From Clostridium isatidis (lineage in GTDB: Bacteria; Bacillota; Clostridia; Clostridiales; Clostridiaceae), in contig NZ_CP016786.1 in the NCBI RefSeq assembly GCF_002285495.1, positions 155,001 to 195,000 of the forward strand: a stretch of DNA of 40,000 nt, read 5' to 3'. The stretch's first letter is position 1, and every line of letters starts with the position of its first letter. The notes under the pieces are model-generated. The model did not search any database. It was not told the DNA's origin and saw nothing but the letters and a program-made list of their open reading frames with translations. Positions 16,147 to 23,733 of this stretch are shown piece after piece. A program made the position numbers and the translations under genes.

Positions 16147-16204
16147 AATACCTCTAAACTAGCAATACAAATTTATTAGCGAACATTTCGAGTTTGGAGG
16201 TATT
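16147..16204 (+). promoter_or_regulatory. 14-bp hairpin enclosing the flippase ribosome binding site
   Basis: AATACCTCTAAACT (16147-16160) pairs with AGTTTGGAGGTATT (16191-16204), all 14 positions pairing with a single G-U, around a 30-nt loop. The right arm contains the GGAGGT Shine-Dalgarno of the gene starting at 16207. When folded it should block ribosome entry. It could instead be a transcription terminator without a good U tract, or a protein operator. Confidence 0.6.
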
Positions 16205-16206
16205 TT

Positions 16207-17742
16207 ATGAAAAAACAATCATTACTTAAAGCAAGTTTGATTCTTGGAATTGCAGGTATTGTTTCAAAATTCCTAGGGTTATTTTTTAGATGGCCTTTAA
16301 TAATGTTAATAGGGGATGAAGGTGTTGGATATTATCAAATGTCTTATCCTCTTTACATGTTTTTTGTTGCAATTGCATCAGGAGTCCCAGCAGCTATATC
16401 TAAAATGATATCTGAGAGAAATGCAAAGGGAGATGTAAAAGGTGTATTTGAAATTTTAAAAGAATCAAAAATTTTAATGATGTTTCTTGGGATAGGAACA
16501 TCTCTAATATTATTTTTCTTTGCTAAACCTATTATTAAATTTGTTCAGTGGGATCCAAAGGCTTATTATTCTTTAATAGGAATTTCCTTGGCACCTATTA
16601 TAATTTCTATTATGACAATCTACAGGGGATTTTTTCAAGGACTTCAAAATATGACTCCTTCAGGAATTTCTCAAATATTAGAGCAAATAGGAAGAGTAGT
16701 AATTGGAGTTGGACTAGCTTTTTTATTATTACCTAAAGGAATAGAGTATTCAGCAGGGGGAGCAGCTTTTGGAGCAGCAGCAGGAGGTTTAATTGGTTTA
16801 TTATATCTTTATGTAAAATATATAAAAGTAAAGAAGAAAATGTGGAATAGGCCTATTAAGACTAATCCTAAGGTTTTAAGTGAAATATTAAGAGTAGCTC
16901 TTCCTATTTCTATAGGAGCAACAGTAGGAACAATTATGAGTTTAATTGATTCTATACTAGTGCCACAGAAGCTTTTACTATCAGGATTAACTTCTGAACA
17001 ATCAACAATTTTATATGCTCAATTGACAGGAAAGGCAAGTGTTATAATAAATATTCCATTAACCTTATCAGTAGCTTTAGGAACTTCCTTAATACCTATA
17101 ATAGCAGAAAATTATGTTATGAGAAAAAGAAGAGCCTTAGAGGAAAAAATACAGATGTCCTTTAAATTATCCTTTTTAATTGCTTTACCTTGTACCCTCG
17201 GATTATTTTTTCTTTCTGAACCAATAATGAAGGTTATATTCCCAGGAAGATCAGAAGGTTCATTAATACTAAAATATTTATCTATTTCAGTGCCATTTAT
17301 AATAGTAACTCAAACAACTACATCAATTATGCAGGCAATAGGTCATTATATAAGACCAGTTATAAATTTATTTATTGGCTGTATTGTGAAAGTTATATTA
17401 ACTTATTTACTTGTTCCAATACCAAATATAAATATATATGGAGCTGTTTTAGCTAGTATATCAGCTTATCTAGTAGCAACAATACTAAATATGATTTCTT
17501 TAAAAAATAAAATTAAAGTTAATTTCAATTTAAGAAGTACTTTTATAAAACCTCTTATAGCGTCCCTTTTCATGATTATAGGAGTAATAATAAGTTATAT
17601 AAATTTATTAAATAAAACTAATAGTAGTAATTTATCTTGCTTAGGATCAATATTTATAGGTATTATTATATATATGGTACTAATACTAATATTAAGAGTA
17701 TTTACCATTGAAGATATAAAAAGCAGGGTAGTAAGAAATTAA
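16207..17742 (+). CDS. SpoVB/YabM-family polysaccharide (lipid II-type) flippase
   Basis: A 511-residue integral membrane protein of the MVF/MOP exporter superfamily with about 14 predicted hydrophobic segments from residue 10 to 500. It shows the family opening, LKASLILGIAGIVSKFLGL, and the FRWPLIMLIGDEGVGYYQM segment seen in SpoVB and YabM. Such proteins move lipid-linked sugar precursors, including lipid II, across the membrane; SpoVB serves the spore cortex. By position (spoVT, this gene, mazG/yabN) it is the yabM orthologue. The GGAGG ribosome binding site lies inside a long hairpin, hinting at translational control. No own promoter is evident, so it may depend on read-through from spoVT. 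Substrate is inferred. Confidence 0.88.
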   Translation: MKKQSLLKASLILGIAGIVSKFLGLFFRWPLIMLIGDEGVGYYQMSYPLYMFFVAIASGVPAAISKMISERNAKGDVKGVFEILKESKILMMFLGIGTSLILFFFAKPIIKFVQWDPKAYYSLIGISLAPIIISIMTIYRGFFQGLQNMTPSGISQILEQIGRVVIGVGLAFLLLPKGIEYSAGGAAFGAAAGGLIGLLYLYVKYIKVKKKMWNRPIKTNPKVLSEILRVALPISIGATVGTIMSLIDSILVPQKLLLSGLTSEQSTILYAQLTGKASVIINIPLTLSVALGTSLIPIIAENYVMRKRRALEEKIQMSFKLSFLIALPCTLGLFFLSEPIMKVIFPGRSEGSLILKYLSISVPFIIVTQTTTSIMQAIGHYIRPVINLFIGCIVKVILTYLLVPIPNINIYGAVLASISAYLVATILNMISLKNKIKVNFNLRSTFIKPLIASLFMIIGVIISYINLLNKTNSSNLSCLGSIFIGIIIYMVLILILRVFTIEDIKSRVVRN

Positions 17743-17761
17743 TTAGTAAGGAGATGACCTA

Positions 17762-19222
17762 ATGATAAAGATAATAGGTTTAGGGCCTGGTTCTCCGGAG
17801 GCTTTAACAATTGGAGCTGCTAAGCTGTTAGAAAAGGGAGAAAATATATATTTTAGAACAAAGCATCATCCTATTGTGAATTTCTTGAAAGATAAGATTA
17901 AAAATTACGAAACCTTTGATAAATATTATGAGAATAGTGAAAATACAGATGATATAAATGAGAAAATTGCTAATGAAATATTAACAGCACATAAAAAAAC
18001 TAAAGATGTAGTATATGGAGTTCCAGGAAATCCATTGACTGCAGAAAAAACAGTTGCTATTTTAATAAAAATATGCAAGGAAAAGAAAATAGATTATAAG
18101 GTTATTCCTGCAGTGAGTTTTATTGATTCTCTTATGGAAACTTTAAAAATAGATCCAATTGAAGGATTAATGGTTATTGATGCCTCAGATATTAATAATC
18201 AAATTTTAGATAAAAGGGTAGCTACTATAATTGCACAAGTTTATAACAAATCAGTTGCTTCGAAGTTAAAAGAAAAACTTTTAGATAGTTATAATAAACA
18301 AACAGAAATATATTTAATAAAAAATCCAGGGATAGATGAAGCGGAGATAATAAGAAAAATTCCTGTATATGAATTAGATAAACAGGAAGATTTAGATAAT
18401 ATGACATTTATATATGTTCCAAAGGACAAAGATAATAAGAAGGATTTTTATGATTTAGTTAATTTAGTAGAAACTTTAAGAGGAGAAAATGGGTGTCCTT
18501 GGGATAGGGAACAGACTCATCAAAGTATAAAAAATGAGTTGATTGAAGAAACTTATGAGCTTATTGAGGCCATAGAAGAGAATAGGATAGATGGAATGAT
18601 TGAGGAACTTGGAGATGTATTATTTCATGTAGTATTCCATGCTTGTATTGAAAATGAAAATGGTAATTTTAATATTACAGATGTAATTAATGGAATAATA
18701 GCTAAAATGGTTTATAGGCATCCGCATGTTTTCGGAGAAAAAGAAATTAATAATACAGATGAAGTTCTAAAGAGTTGGGATGAATTAAAAAAGCAGGAAA
18801 AGAAATACGAAACTATTACTGAAGAAATGAAATCTATTGCTAAGACATTACCAGCTTTGACTAAGGCCCATAAGGTACAGAAAAAGGCTGCAAAAGTTGG
18901 TTTTGACTGGGATAGTATTGAAGAAACTTCAAAAAAAGTAATAGAAGAATTAAATGAGGTTTTAGATGTATATAAAACCAAAAATGGGGAAAAAATAAAG
19001 AAAGAAATAGGAGATTTGTTATTTTCCTGTGTTAATTTATCCAGAAAGCTAAATGTAAATGAAGAAGAAGCATTAAATATGACTATAAATAAATTTATAA
19101 ATAGATTTTCATTTGTAGAAGAAATGGCATTAAAAAACAATAAAAAATTAAATGATATGACTTTAGAAGAGATGGATAAATTTTGGGAAATTGCAAAAGA
19201 AAATGAAAAAAATAAAAAATAA
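17762..19222 (+). CDS. yabN: tetrapyrrole methylase-like/MazG nucleotide pyrophosphohydrolase fusion (YabN)
   Basis: The 486-residue protein joins two domains. Residues 1-220 resemble SAM-dependent tetrapyrrole methylases (IKIIGLGPGSPEALTIGA, GVPGNPLTAEKTV); the role of this half in YabN is not established. Residues 225-486 form the MazG part, which hydrolyses nucleoside triphosphates to monophosphates and pyrophosphate, a house-cleaning role. It has the opening LRGENGCPWDREQTH, the acidic NELIEETYELIEAI and EELGDVLFHVVFHA helices that bind Mg2+, and a second, similar repeat (EIGDLLFSCVNLSRKL). AAGGAGATGACC precedes the ATG, 19 bp after the flippase. The same fusion sits here in B. subtilis. 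Confidence 0.93.
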   Translation: MIKIIGLGPGSPEALTIGAAKLLEKGENIYFRTKHHPIVNFLKDKIKNYETFDKYYENSENTDDINEKIANEILTAHKKTKDVVYGVPGNPLTAEKTVAILIKICKEKKIDYKVIPAVSFIDSLMETLKIDPIEGLMVIDASDINNQILDKRVATIIAQVYNKSVASKLKEKLLDSYNKQTEIYLIKNPGIDEAEIIRKIPVYELDKQEDLDNMTFIYVPKDKDNKKDFYDLVNLVETLRGENGCPWDREQTHQSIKNELIEETYELIEAIEENRIDGMIEELGDVLFHVVFHACIENENGNFNITDVINGIIAKMVYRHPHVFGEKEINNTDEVLKSWDELKKQEKKYETITEEMKSIAKTLPALTKAHKVQKKAAKVGFDWDSIEETSKKVIEELNEVLDVYKTKNGEKIKKEIGDLLFSCVNLSRKLNVNEEEALNMTINKFINRFSFVEEMALKNNKKLNDMTLEEMDKFWEIAKENEKNKK

Positions 19223-19329
19223 AAAAGGATTTTAAATTTTTTTGAAGAATAATATAAACAGTTGTTGCTATACTATACATAACTTATTGTAAAAAAACGG
19301 TTTTTTTGTTATAAAAGTAGAGAAACCTA

Positions 19330-19358
19330 TAGACTATCAATAAAAGAGGTTATATAAT
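19330..19358 (+). promoter_or_regulatory. sigma-A promoter for HU
   Basis: TAGACT (19330-19335), 17-bp spacer, perfect TATAAT (19353-19358). It leaves a leader of about 75 nt. The 220-bp gap between mazG and HU also holds an A7-CGG-T7 micro-hairpin at 19292-19308, too poor in G+C to call a terminator with confidence. Confidence 0.55.
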
Positions 19359-19441
19359 AAGATAATGTAGTTATAGTACATATTAAGGAAATAATTAACT
19401 ACTAAAAATATTAAAACGGGTTATTTAAGGAGGATGTAATT

Positions 19442-19717
19442 GTGAATAAATCAGAATTAATCACTAGCATGGCAGAAAAAAGCAAATTAACAAAGAAAGA
19501 TGCTGAAGCAGCTTTAAAGGCTTTTATTGAAACAGTTGAAGAAACTCTAGAAAAGGGTGACAAAGTTCAATTAATCGGATTTGGTACTTTTGAAACTAGA
19601 GAAAGAGCTGCTAGAGAAGGAAGAAATCCAAGAACTAAGGAAGTTATCAATATTCCAGCATCTACAGTACCAGTTTTTAAAGCAGGTAAAGAATTTAAAG
19701 ACAGAGTTAATAAGTAA
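19442..19717 (+). CDS. hup: DNA-binding protein HU
   Basis: HU is the abundant nucleoid protein that bends and compacts DNA as a dimer. The 91-residue length and sequence fit the family: MNKSELITSMAEKSKLTKKDA at the start, the GFGTFETRERAAREGRNP signature at the DNA-binding arms, and the VPVFKAGKEFKDRVN end. The start is GTG at 19442, 8 nt after AAGGAGG. It has its own promoter and a strong terminator, so it is an independent unit inserted between mazG/yabN and rqcP, which are neighbours in B. subtilis. A second, strongly overlapping reading frame (19581-19781) is a shadow. Confidence 0.97.
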   Translation: MNKSELITSMAEKSKLTKKDAEAALKAFIETVEETLEKGDKVQLIGFGTFETRERAAREGRNPRTKEVINIPASTVPVFKAGKEFKDRVNK

Positions 19718-19721
19718 TATT

Positions 19722-19751
19722 AAGAACCCGAGTTATCTCGGGTTCTTTTTT
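19722..19751 (+). terminator. rho-independent terminator of HU
   Basis: An 11-bp stem, AAGAACCCGAG with CTCGGGTTCTT (19722-19732, 19737-19747), TTAT loop and a T run. rqcP begins 17 bp later, so read-through or an embedded promoter must supply that gene. Confidence 0.92.
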
Positions 19752-19767
19752 AGAAAGGAGATTGATT

Positions 19768-20028
19768 ATGAGATTAGATAAATACCTTAAAGTTTCAAGA
19801 ATAATAAAGAGAAGAACTGTAGCAAAAGAAGTTTGCGAAGGGGGAAGAGTTTTTATAAATGATAAAGTAGCCAAACCTTCAACTGTTGTTAAGGAAGGCG
19901 ATGTAATAGAAATACAATTTGCAAATAGATCCTTAAAAGCTAAAATAACTAATATTGCAGAACATGTTAAAAAAGAAAATGCAAAAGAAATGTATGAGAT
20001 CCTAGAAGGAGAAGAAGATAAAGAATAA
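19768..20028 (+). CDS. rqcP: RqcP/YabO, S4-domain ribosome quality-control factor
   Basis: RqcP binds obstructed 50S subunits and works with RqcH in adding C-terminal alanine tails to stalled nascent chains. The 86-residue protein is one S4 RNA-binding domain: MRLDKYLKVSRIIKRRTVAK, then GRVFINDKVAKPSTVVKEGD and a short charged tail. I begin at ATG 19768, seven nt after GAAAGGAG, giving the same length as B. subtilis YabO; the TTG two codons earlier is too near the ribosome binding site. It leads the yabO-yabP-yabQ-divIC-yabR series conserved in spore formers. It is also annotated as hslR-like. Confidence 0.93.
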   Translation: MRLDKYLKVSRIIKRRTVAKEVCEGGRVFINDKVAKPSTVVKEGDVIEIQFANRSLKAKITNIAEHVKKENAKEMYEILEGEEDKE

Positions 20029-20078
20029 ATATAATAAATCCTTCATATATTTTAATAAGAATATTTGGAGGAGATATC

Positions 20079-20372
20079 ATGGAGAAGAAAATTGAAAATA
20101 AATTAGAAGAAGCAAGAAGTAATATATATTTAGAAAATAGAAAAAAGCTAACTCTTACAGGAGCTGAGGAAGTAATTAGTTTTGATGATGAAAAGATATT
20201 ATTAAATACAAAATTAGGATTTTTAACAATTAAAGGTTCTGAATTAAAAATGAATAAGTTAGATGTTCAAAATGGAGATTTAATAATAATAGGAAACATA
20301 GCTTCTATAGTTTATAGTAGTAAAGAAGGTAAAAAAGAAAAAGAAAGTATAATATCAAGGCTTTTCAGGTAG
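20079..20372 (+). CDS. yabP: sporulation protein YabP
   Basis: YabP is a small protein needed for normal spore formation in B. subtilis, expressed in the mother cell under sigma-E; its biochemical role is unknown. The 97 residues match the family pattern: a charged start, NRKKLTLTGAEEVISFDDEKILLNTKLGFLTIKG split over two beta strands, GSELKMNKLDVQNGDLIIIG, and a basic tail. The gene starts 50 bp after rqcP behind GGAGGAG and lies 6 bp before yabQ, whose product acts in the same process. No transfer or damage is visible. Confidence 0.93.
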   Translation: MEKKIENKLEEARSNIYLENRKKLTLTGAEEVISFDDEKILLNTKLGFLTIKGSELKMNKLDVQNGDLIIIGNIASIVYSSKEGKKEKESIISRLFR

Positions 20373-20378
20373 GTTTAT

Positions 20379-20768
20379 ATGCCGTTAACTTTAGAAGTTC
20401 AATTTCAAACTGTACTATATTCTATTTTATCTGGTATTTTAATTGGTGTTTTATTTGATTTATATAGTATGGTAAGAGGAATAAAAGTACCTAAAATAAT
20501 AGTCATAATTGAAGATATATTATTTTGGGTATTAACGGCCATAACAGTCTTTACTTTCTTACTATATAAGAACTATGCTTTCCTAGGGCCATATGTTTAT
20601 GTATTTATGATTTTAACGTTAATCATTTATTTAAAAATTATTAGTTCAAAAGTTAGAAAAATAGAAATGTATATTATAGAAAAAGTAAGCTGGCTATTTA
20701 GAATAACTTTTAAAACTTTATCCTATCCTTTAAAAATAGTATATTATAATATTCTAGGAAAAAAGTAG
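20379..20768 (+). CDS. yabQ: spore cortex biosynthesis protein YabQ (short form)
   Basis: YabQ is a membrane protein required for spore cortex assembly. The 129-residue product has about four hydrophobic segments (roughly 10-30, 40-62, 66-88 and a weaker one), with the family-like opening LTLEVQFQTVLYSILSGILIG and FDLYSMVRG. The B. subtilis protein is considerably longer, over 200 residues; the missing part is the C-terminal tail, and short versions are usual in clostridia, so this is not a sign of decay. Its ATG lies 6 bp after the yabP stop, with AGGTAGG overlapping that stop, so the two are translationally coupled. Confidence 0.9.
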   Translation: MPLTLEVQFQTVLYSILSGILIGVLFDLYSMVRGIKVPKIIVIIEDILFWVLTAITVFTFLLYKNYAFLGPYVYVFMILTLIIYLKIISSKVRKIEMYIIEKVSWLFRITFKTLSYPLKIVYYNILGKK

Positions 20769-20847
20769 GAACATAAAAAAATAGCTTGAATAAAATATTT
20801 TTAGTGTTTAAAATAGATATATAATATATTTAAAGAGGGTGTTGTAA

Positions 20848-21123
20848 ATTAAAAAGCGATTAACTCTTAAAGGAATTATTATATTTTTTATTTTTGCCAT
20901 TTTTATATTCAATTATATTAAGCAAGGAATTACGATTAAAGAAATCCAAAAAGAAATTACTGTTAGTCAGCAAGAACTAGAGGAACTTAGAGATAAAAAT
21001 GCAGAACTTCAAAGAGATTTAGAGAGTATTGGTTCTGATGAGTATATTGAAAAGAGTGCTAGGGAAAGGCTAGGGATGGTAAAAGAAGGAGAAAAGGTTG
21101 TGAATTCCCAGGAGCAAAATTAA
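20848..21123 (+). CDS. divIC: cell-division protein DivIC/FtsB family, apparent ATT start codon
   Basis: This 91-codon frame encodes a DivIC/FtsB-type protein, a divisome linker that spans the membrane once and forms a coiled coil with FtsL. It shows a short basic start (xKKRLTLKG), a membrane segment (about 9-25), a coiled coil (about 30-60, EIQKEITVSQQELEELRDKN) and the C-terminal family motif SARERLGMVKEGEKVV. No ATG, GTG or TTG is usable near the start: the frame is closed by TAA at 20845-20847, and the next ATG is at codon 75. GAGGGTG (20836-20842) puts ATT 20848 at the right distance. AUU does start infC elsewhere. Alternatives are a base error at the start codon or translation from a shifted frame. 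Its place between yabQ and yabR supports the identity. Confidence 0.85.
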   Translation: MKKRLTLKGIIIFFIFAIFIFNYIKQGITIKEIQKEITVSQQELEELRDKNAELQRDLESIGSDEYIEKSARERLGMVKEGEKVVNSQEQN

Positions 21124-21211
21124 TGGATATGTTTTAAAATTACAAAAAGAGGTTATTATTATAATAACATATATTTATTATTTTTAATTTTTAAGGAGGA
21201 ATCTTTGTAAC

Positions 21212-21625
21212 ATGACCTTAGCGGCAGGAAACATTTTAGAGGGTACAGTGGTTAACATCACTAATTTTGGTGCATTTGTAGAGATAGAGGGGAATAAAAC
21301 AGGGCTAGTTCATATTTCAGAGGTAGCAGATTCATTTGTAAAAGATATTAGGGAACATCTTAAGGAAAAAGATAAGGTTAAAGTAAAAGTAATATCAATA
21401 GATGATAATGGTAAGATTAGCCTATCTATAAAACAAGCAAATGTACAAAAAAAATCAGCTAACCCTATAGAAATTGATTGGTCTCTAGAAAATAAGAAAA
21501 ATTATAGTGCTTCAGGGAATTTTGAAGATATAATGTCAAAGTTTCTAAAAGACAGTGAAGAAAGAATGCAAGATATAAAAAGAAATCAAGACTTCAAATC
21601 AAAGAGTGGAAGAAGAAGTTATTAA
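21212..21625 (+). CDS. yabR: S1-domain RNA-binding protein YabR (CvfD/GSP13-like)
   Basis: A 137-residue protein with one S1 RNA-binding domain at residues 1-75 (GTVVNITNFGAFVEIEGN, GLVHISEVADSFVKDI, VKVKVISIDDNGKISLSIKQ), followed by a basic, disordered tail ending KSGRRSY. Relatives bind ribosomes or RNA and have been linked to stress and virulence control in other Firmicutes. The ATG is 12 nt after AAGGAGG, slightly far but the only start in frame near it. It is the last gene of the yabO-yabR series; the IS element follows. In B. subtilis spoIIE comes next. The precise role here is not known. Confidence 0.9.
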   Translation: MTLAAGNILEGTVVNITNFGAFVEIEGNKTGLVHISEVADSFVKDIREHLKEKDKVKVKVISIDDNGKISLSIKQANVQKKSANPIEIDWSLENKKNYSASGNFEDIMSKFLKDSEERMQDIKRNQDFKSKSGRRSY

Positions 21626-21675
21626 TTTTTATTTATGTAATTATAGACATCATATAAATTTATATATAAATCTAT

Positions 21676-21728
21676 AAGGGGAGCTGTCGCATTAGTGGAT
21701 TAAAATCCGTTAGCGATAGCTCCTTTTT
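21676..21728. terminator. long hairpin at the left IS end, terminator for yabR
   Basis: GGAGCTGTCGC (21680-21690) pairs with GCGATAGCTCC (21713-21723) and the inner TAGTGGATT/AATCCGTTA continues the stem, followed by TTTTT. It can end yabR transcription. Its outer arm also matches the right end of the IS in inverted order, so it belongs to the mobile element or the element landed on it. Confidence 0.65.
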
Positions 21729-21836
21729 CTATTCTATAAATTAACTTTTTAGGTGTTATTTTTATTTGCATGTAAATCAACTAAAAATAGGCGCACTTCA
21801 ATAAGCCTCAGAAAAAAAGCTTTTTTAAAATTTAAC

Positions 21837-23465
21837 TTATGAGGCTTTCTTCAATTCAAATAAGTGCTTACCAGTGCGGCCCGCTTGTATTTTACTATGT
21901 AATTTATTTATATTGTGTGCCATTGCAAGAAGTATACTTTCTGCTAATACATTCTTTTGCCCACGACACATAAATCTTCTGAAATTCATGTCTTGTTTTA
22001 TTTGTGCAAAAGAACCTTCTGCTTGAATACTTCTGTTCATTCTAAGCAAGCAACCTTCTTCGCTTAGAATTCTTTCTAAATCAGACTTTCTTTGGCGATT
22101 AAACTTTTTTGATGTTTCAAATCTTTTTACTCTTTCTTCCAAAGGAGTTTTACAATTATTCCCTTTGATGCAACTACTCTTGTAAGTGCAATCATTGCAA
22201 TCTTCACAAACATAAATTGTCTTTTCACTTTCATATCCTGTTTTAGATTTTCTAATTTTTATATTTTCAGCCTTTAACTGCTTACCATTTCGGCATATGT
22301 AGAAATCTTTTTCTTCATTGTAATCCATGTTTTCTATTTTACCGATATCATTTTTATATTTTCTTGTTTTTGATATTTCATAATTAGATGGCTTAATAAA
22401 TGCTATTTGATTATTTTCTTCAATAAATGAATAGTTCTCCTCACTTTCATATCCAGCATCTGCAACTATTTTTAAGTATTTAAATTTTAAGTTTTCTTCC
22501 ATGCTTTTCAAGAAAGGTATTAGCGTAGTTGTATCCGTTGGTTGTGGTCCAACTGTAAGCCATGTAATATATTCTGAATCTACACCATGCTGCACATTAT
22601 AAGCTGGCTTAAGTTGACCGTTTTTCATAGCATCTTCTTTCATCCTCATAAATGTAGCATCAACATCAGTTTTTGAGTAACTGTTTCTATCTCCGCAAGT
22701 GTACACTTTTTGAGTATATTCTTTAAACTTTGAAAGATATTCTTCAAGTTTTTCTATTGATCGTTGCAATGCAGTTTTTCTTTTCCCACATCCGTGAACG
22801 AATTCTATTCCTTCTGATTTCTTTAGTGCATAAAGCTTTTTTCTAAGCTTTTTTACATGTTTCATTTGAACTTCATTTTTATAGATTAACTTAATATCAT
22901 AAAGTTCTTCGCACTCTTTAACAAGGTCGGCCACTTTAATTAGCAATTTTGCCATGTTTTTTGTAACTGCCTTTTTCCAGACAAAAGTATATTTATTTGC
23001 ATAAGCTTCTATTTTTGTGCCATCAATAAAGATAGCATCTCCTGATATCTCACCAATTTTATAAAGAAATTTAGCTGTTTCAGCTAAGATCCTTTCAGAA
23101 CATGGAGCAAAATGAAGACTTCTAAATCTTGCAAATGTTGCATGATCCGGAGCGGATGCTCCCTCAAGCAAAAACATAAAATTAATGTCTCTACGGCATG
23201 CCTTTTCAATATCTCGAGACGAATAAATCTTATTCATATATCCATAAGTCATGATTTTCAGCATTTTTCTTGGCGATACTTGATTTTCCTTTATCTTGGA
23301 ATAAGTCGAATATAAATCTGTTAAATCCATCTCCTCTACAAATTGACTTAGTAATCGCACTGAATCATTAACCGGTATCATGTAATCAATATTTAATGGA
23401 AGTTTTAATTGATAAAACTTTTGGTTTAATGTATAATTCTTTTGTAAAATATTTTCTTTGTGCAT
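21837..23465 (-). CDS. IS1182-family DDE transposase
   Basis: The 542-residue protein is a full-length transposase. Residues 25-125 form the N-terminal DUF772-type domain (MIPVNDSVRLL, FRSLH), and the RNase H-like core holds the likely catalytic triad Asp148 (IFIDGTKIEAYANKY), Asp336 (KIVADAGYESEENY) and Glu483 (QAEGSFAQIKQD). A cysteine-rich insert at 391-438 (CEDCNDCTYKSSC) may bind zinc. No stop or frameshift interrupts it, so the element could still be active if both ends are intact. The ATG at 23465 lacks a good ribosome binding site, as is common in transposases, where low expression limits movement. A 6-bp GCCTCA/TGAGGC hairpin overlaps its stop codon. Confidence 0.92.
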   Translation of the reverse strand: MHKENILQKNYTLNQKFYQLKLPLNIDYMIPVNDSVRLLSQFVEEMDLTDLYSTYSKIKENQVSPRKMLKIMTYGYMNKIYSSRDIEKACRRDINFMFLLEGASAPDHATFARFRSLHFAPCSERILAETAKFLYKIGEISGDAIFIDGTKIEAYANKYTFVWKKAVTKNMAKLLIKVADLVKECEELYDIKLIYKNEVQMKHVKKLRKKLYALKKSEGIEFVHGCGKRKTALQRSIEKLEEYLSKFKEYTQKVYTCGDRNSYSKTDVDATFMRMKEDAMKNGQLKPAYNVQHGVDSEYITWLTVGPQPTDTTTLIPFLKSMEENLKFKYLKIVADAGYESEENYSFIEENNQIAFIKPSNYEISKTRKYKNDIGKIENMDYNEEKDFYICRNGKQLKAENIKIRKSKTGYESEKTIYVCEDCNDCTYKSSCIKGNNCKTPLEERVKRFETSKKFNRQRKSDLERILSEEGCLLRMNRSIQAEGSFAQIKQDMNFRRFMCRGQKNVLAESILLAMAHNINKLHSKIQAGRTGKHLFELKKAS

Positions 23466-23481
23466 AAAAATATTTTATCAT

Positions 23482-23518
23482 AAATCCTAAACTCATGGAG
23501 TCTAGGATTTATTTTTTT
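23482..23518 (+). terminator. rightward terminator hairpin inside the IS
   Basis: AAATCCTA (23482-23489) pairs with TAGGATTT (23503-23510), extended by ACTC/GAGT with one mismatch, and is followed by seven T residues. It lies upstream of the transposase and points away from it, so it would stop rightward transcripts crossing the element. Confidence 0.6.
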
Positions 23519-23522
23519 GCAC

Positions 23523-23566
23523 AAAAAGGGACTGTGCACTAATTATTAGTGCGACAGCCCCTTTTT
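23523..23566. terminator. bidirectional hairpin forming the right IS end
   Basis: AAAAAGGG-CTGT-GCACTAAT pairs with ATTAGTGC-GACAG-CCCTTTTT through a stem of about 20 bp with one mismatch and one bulged G. A and T runs at its ends make it terminator-like in both directions. It may shield the transposase from outside transcription. Confidence 0.65.
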
Positions 23567-23640
23567 AATTTGAAAAGTAGAATAAGGGAAGATTTTTCTT
23601 TTAAAGTTTTACCTAATAAACACTTTTCTTTGTATATTAT

Positions 23641-23665
23641 AAAAAGTGTGAAACACTTTTTAAAA
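23641..23665. terminator. hairpin before the tRNA promoter
   Basis: AAAAAGTGT (23641-23649), GAA loop, ACACTTTTT (23653-23661). The U-rich tail makes a weak terminator. It stands 11 bp before the -35 of the tRNA promoter. Confidence 0.5.
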
Positions 23666-23672
23666 AAATATG

Positions 23673-23701
23673 TTGACACTTATAAGAACATAATATATAA
23701 T
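23673..23701 (+). promoter_or_regulatory. perfect consensus sigma-A promoter of the tRNA cluster
   Basis: TTGACA (23673-23678), 17-bp spacer, TATAAT (23696-23701): both hexamers match the consensus at every base with ideal spacing, as expected for highly expressed stable RNA. It lies 32 bp before the first tRNA. Confidence 0.93.
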
Positions 23702-23733
23702 TATTTTTGTCGTCGATAAGGCGCAGTTAATAT

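Larger units (their letters stand above)
21676..23567 (-). mobile_element. IS1182-like insertion sequence, about 1.9 kb
   Basis: One leftward transposase gene lies between two related ends. The left end reads GGGGAGCTGTCGCATTAG; the right end in reverse complement reads AAGGGGCTGTCGCACTAA, sharing GCTGTCGCA and flanking bases. Both ends form hairpins with A/T runs. The element fills the gap between yabR and the tRNA cluster, where B. subtilis has no IS. I could not identify a target duplication, so the outer limits are uncertain by several bases. Confidence 0.75.

Noticed and set aside
18712..19140. Leftward 142-residue frame
   Set aside because: It lies wholly inside yabN on the other strand, has no ribosome binding site and no family features; AT-rich coding DNA often leaves such frames open.
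19241..19272. Second possible 21-bp-spaced promoter (TTGAAG and TATACT) before HU
   Set aside because: The -35 is imperfect, no Spo0A-like site accompanies it, and a better 17-bp promoter lies nearer to HU.
19581..19781. Rightward 66-residue frame overlapping HU and rqcP
   Set aside because: It runs through the HU gene in another frame and across its terminator; it is lysine-rich shadow sequence.
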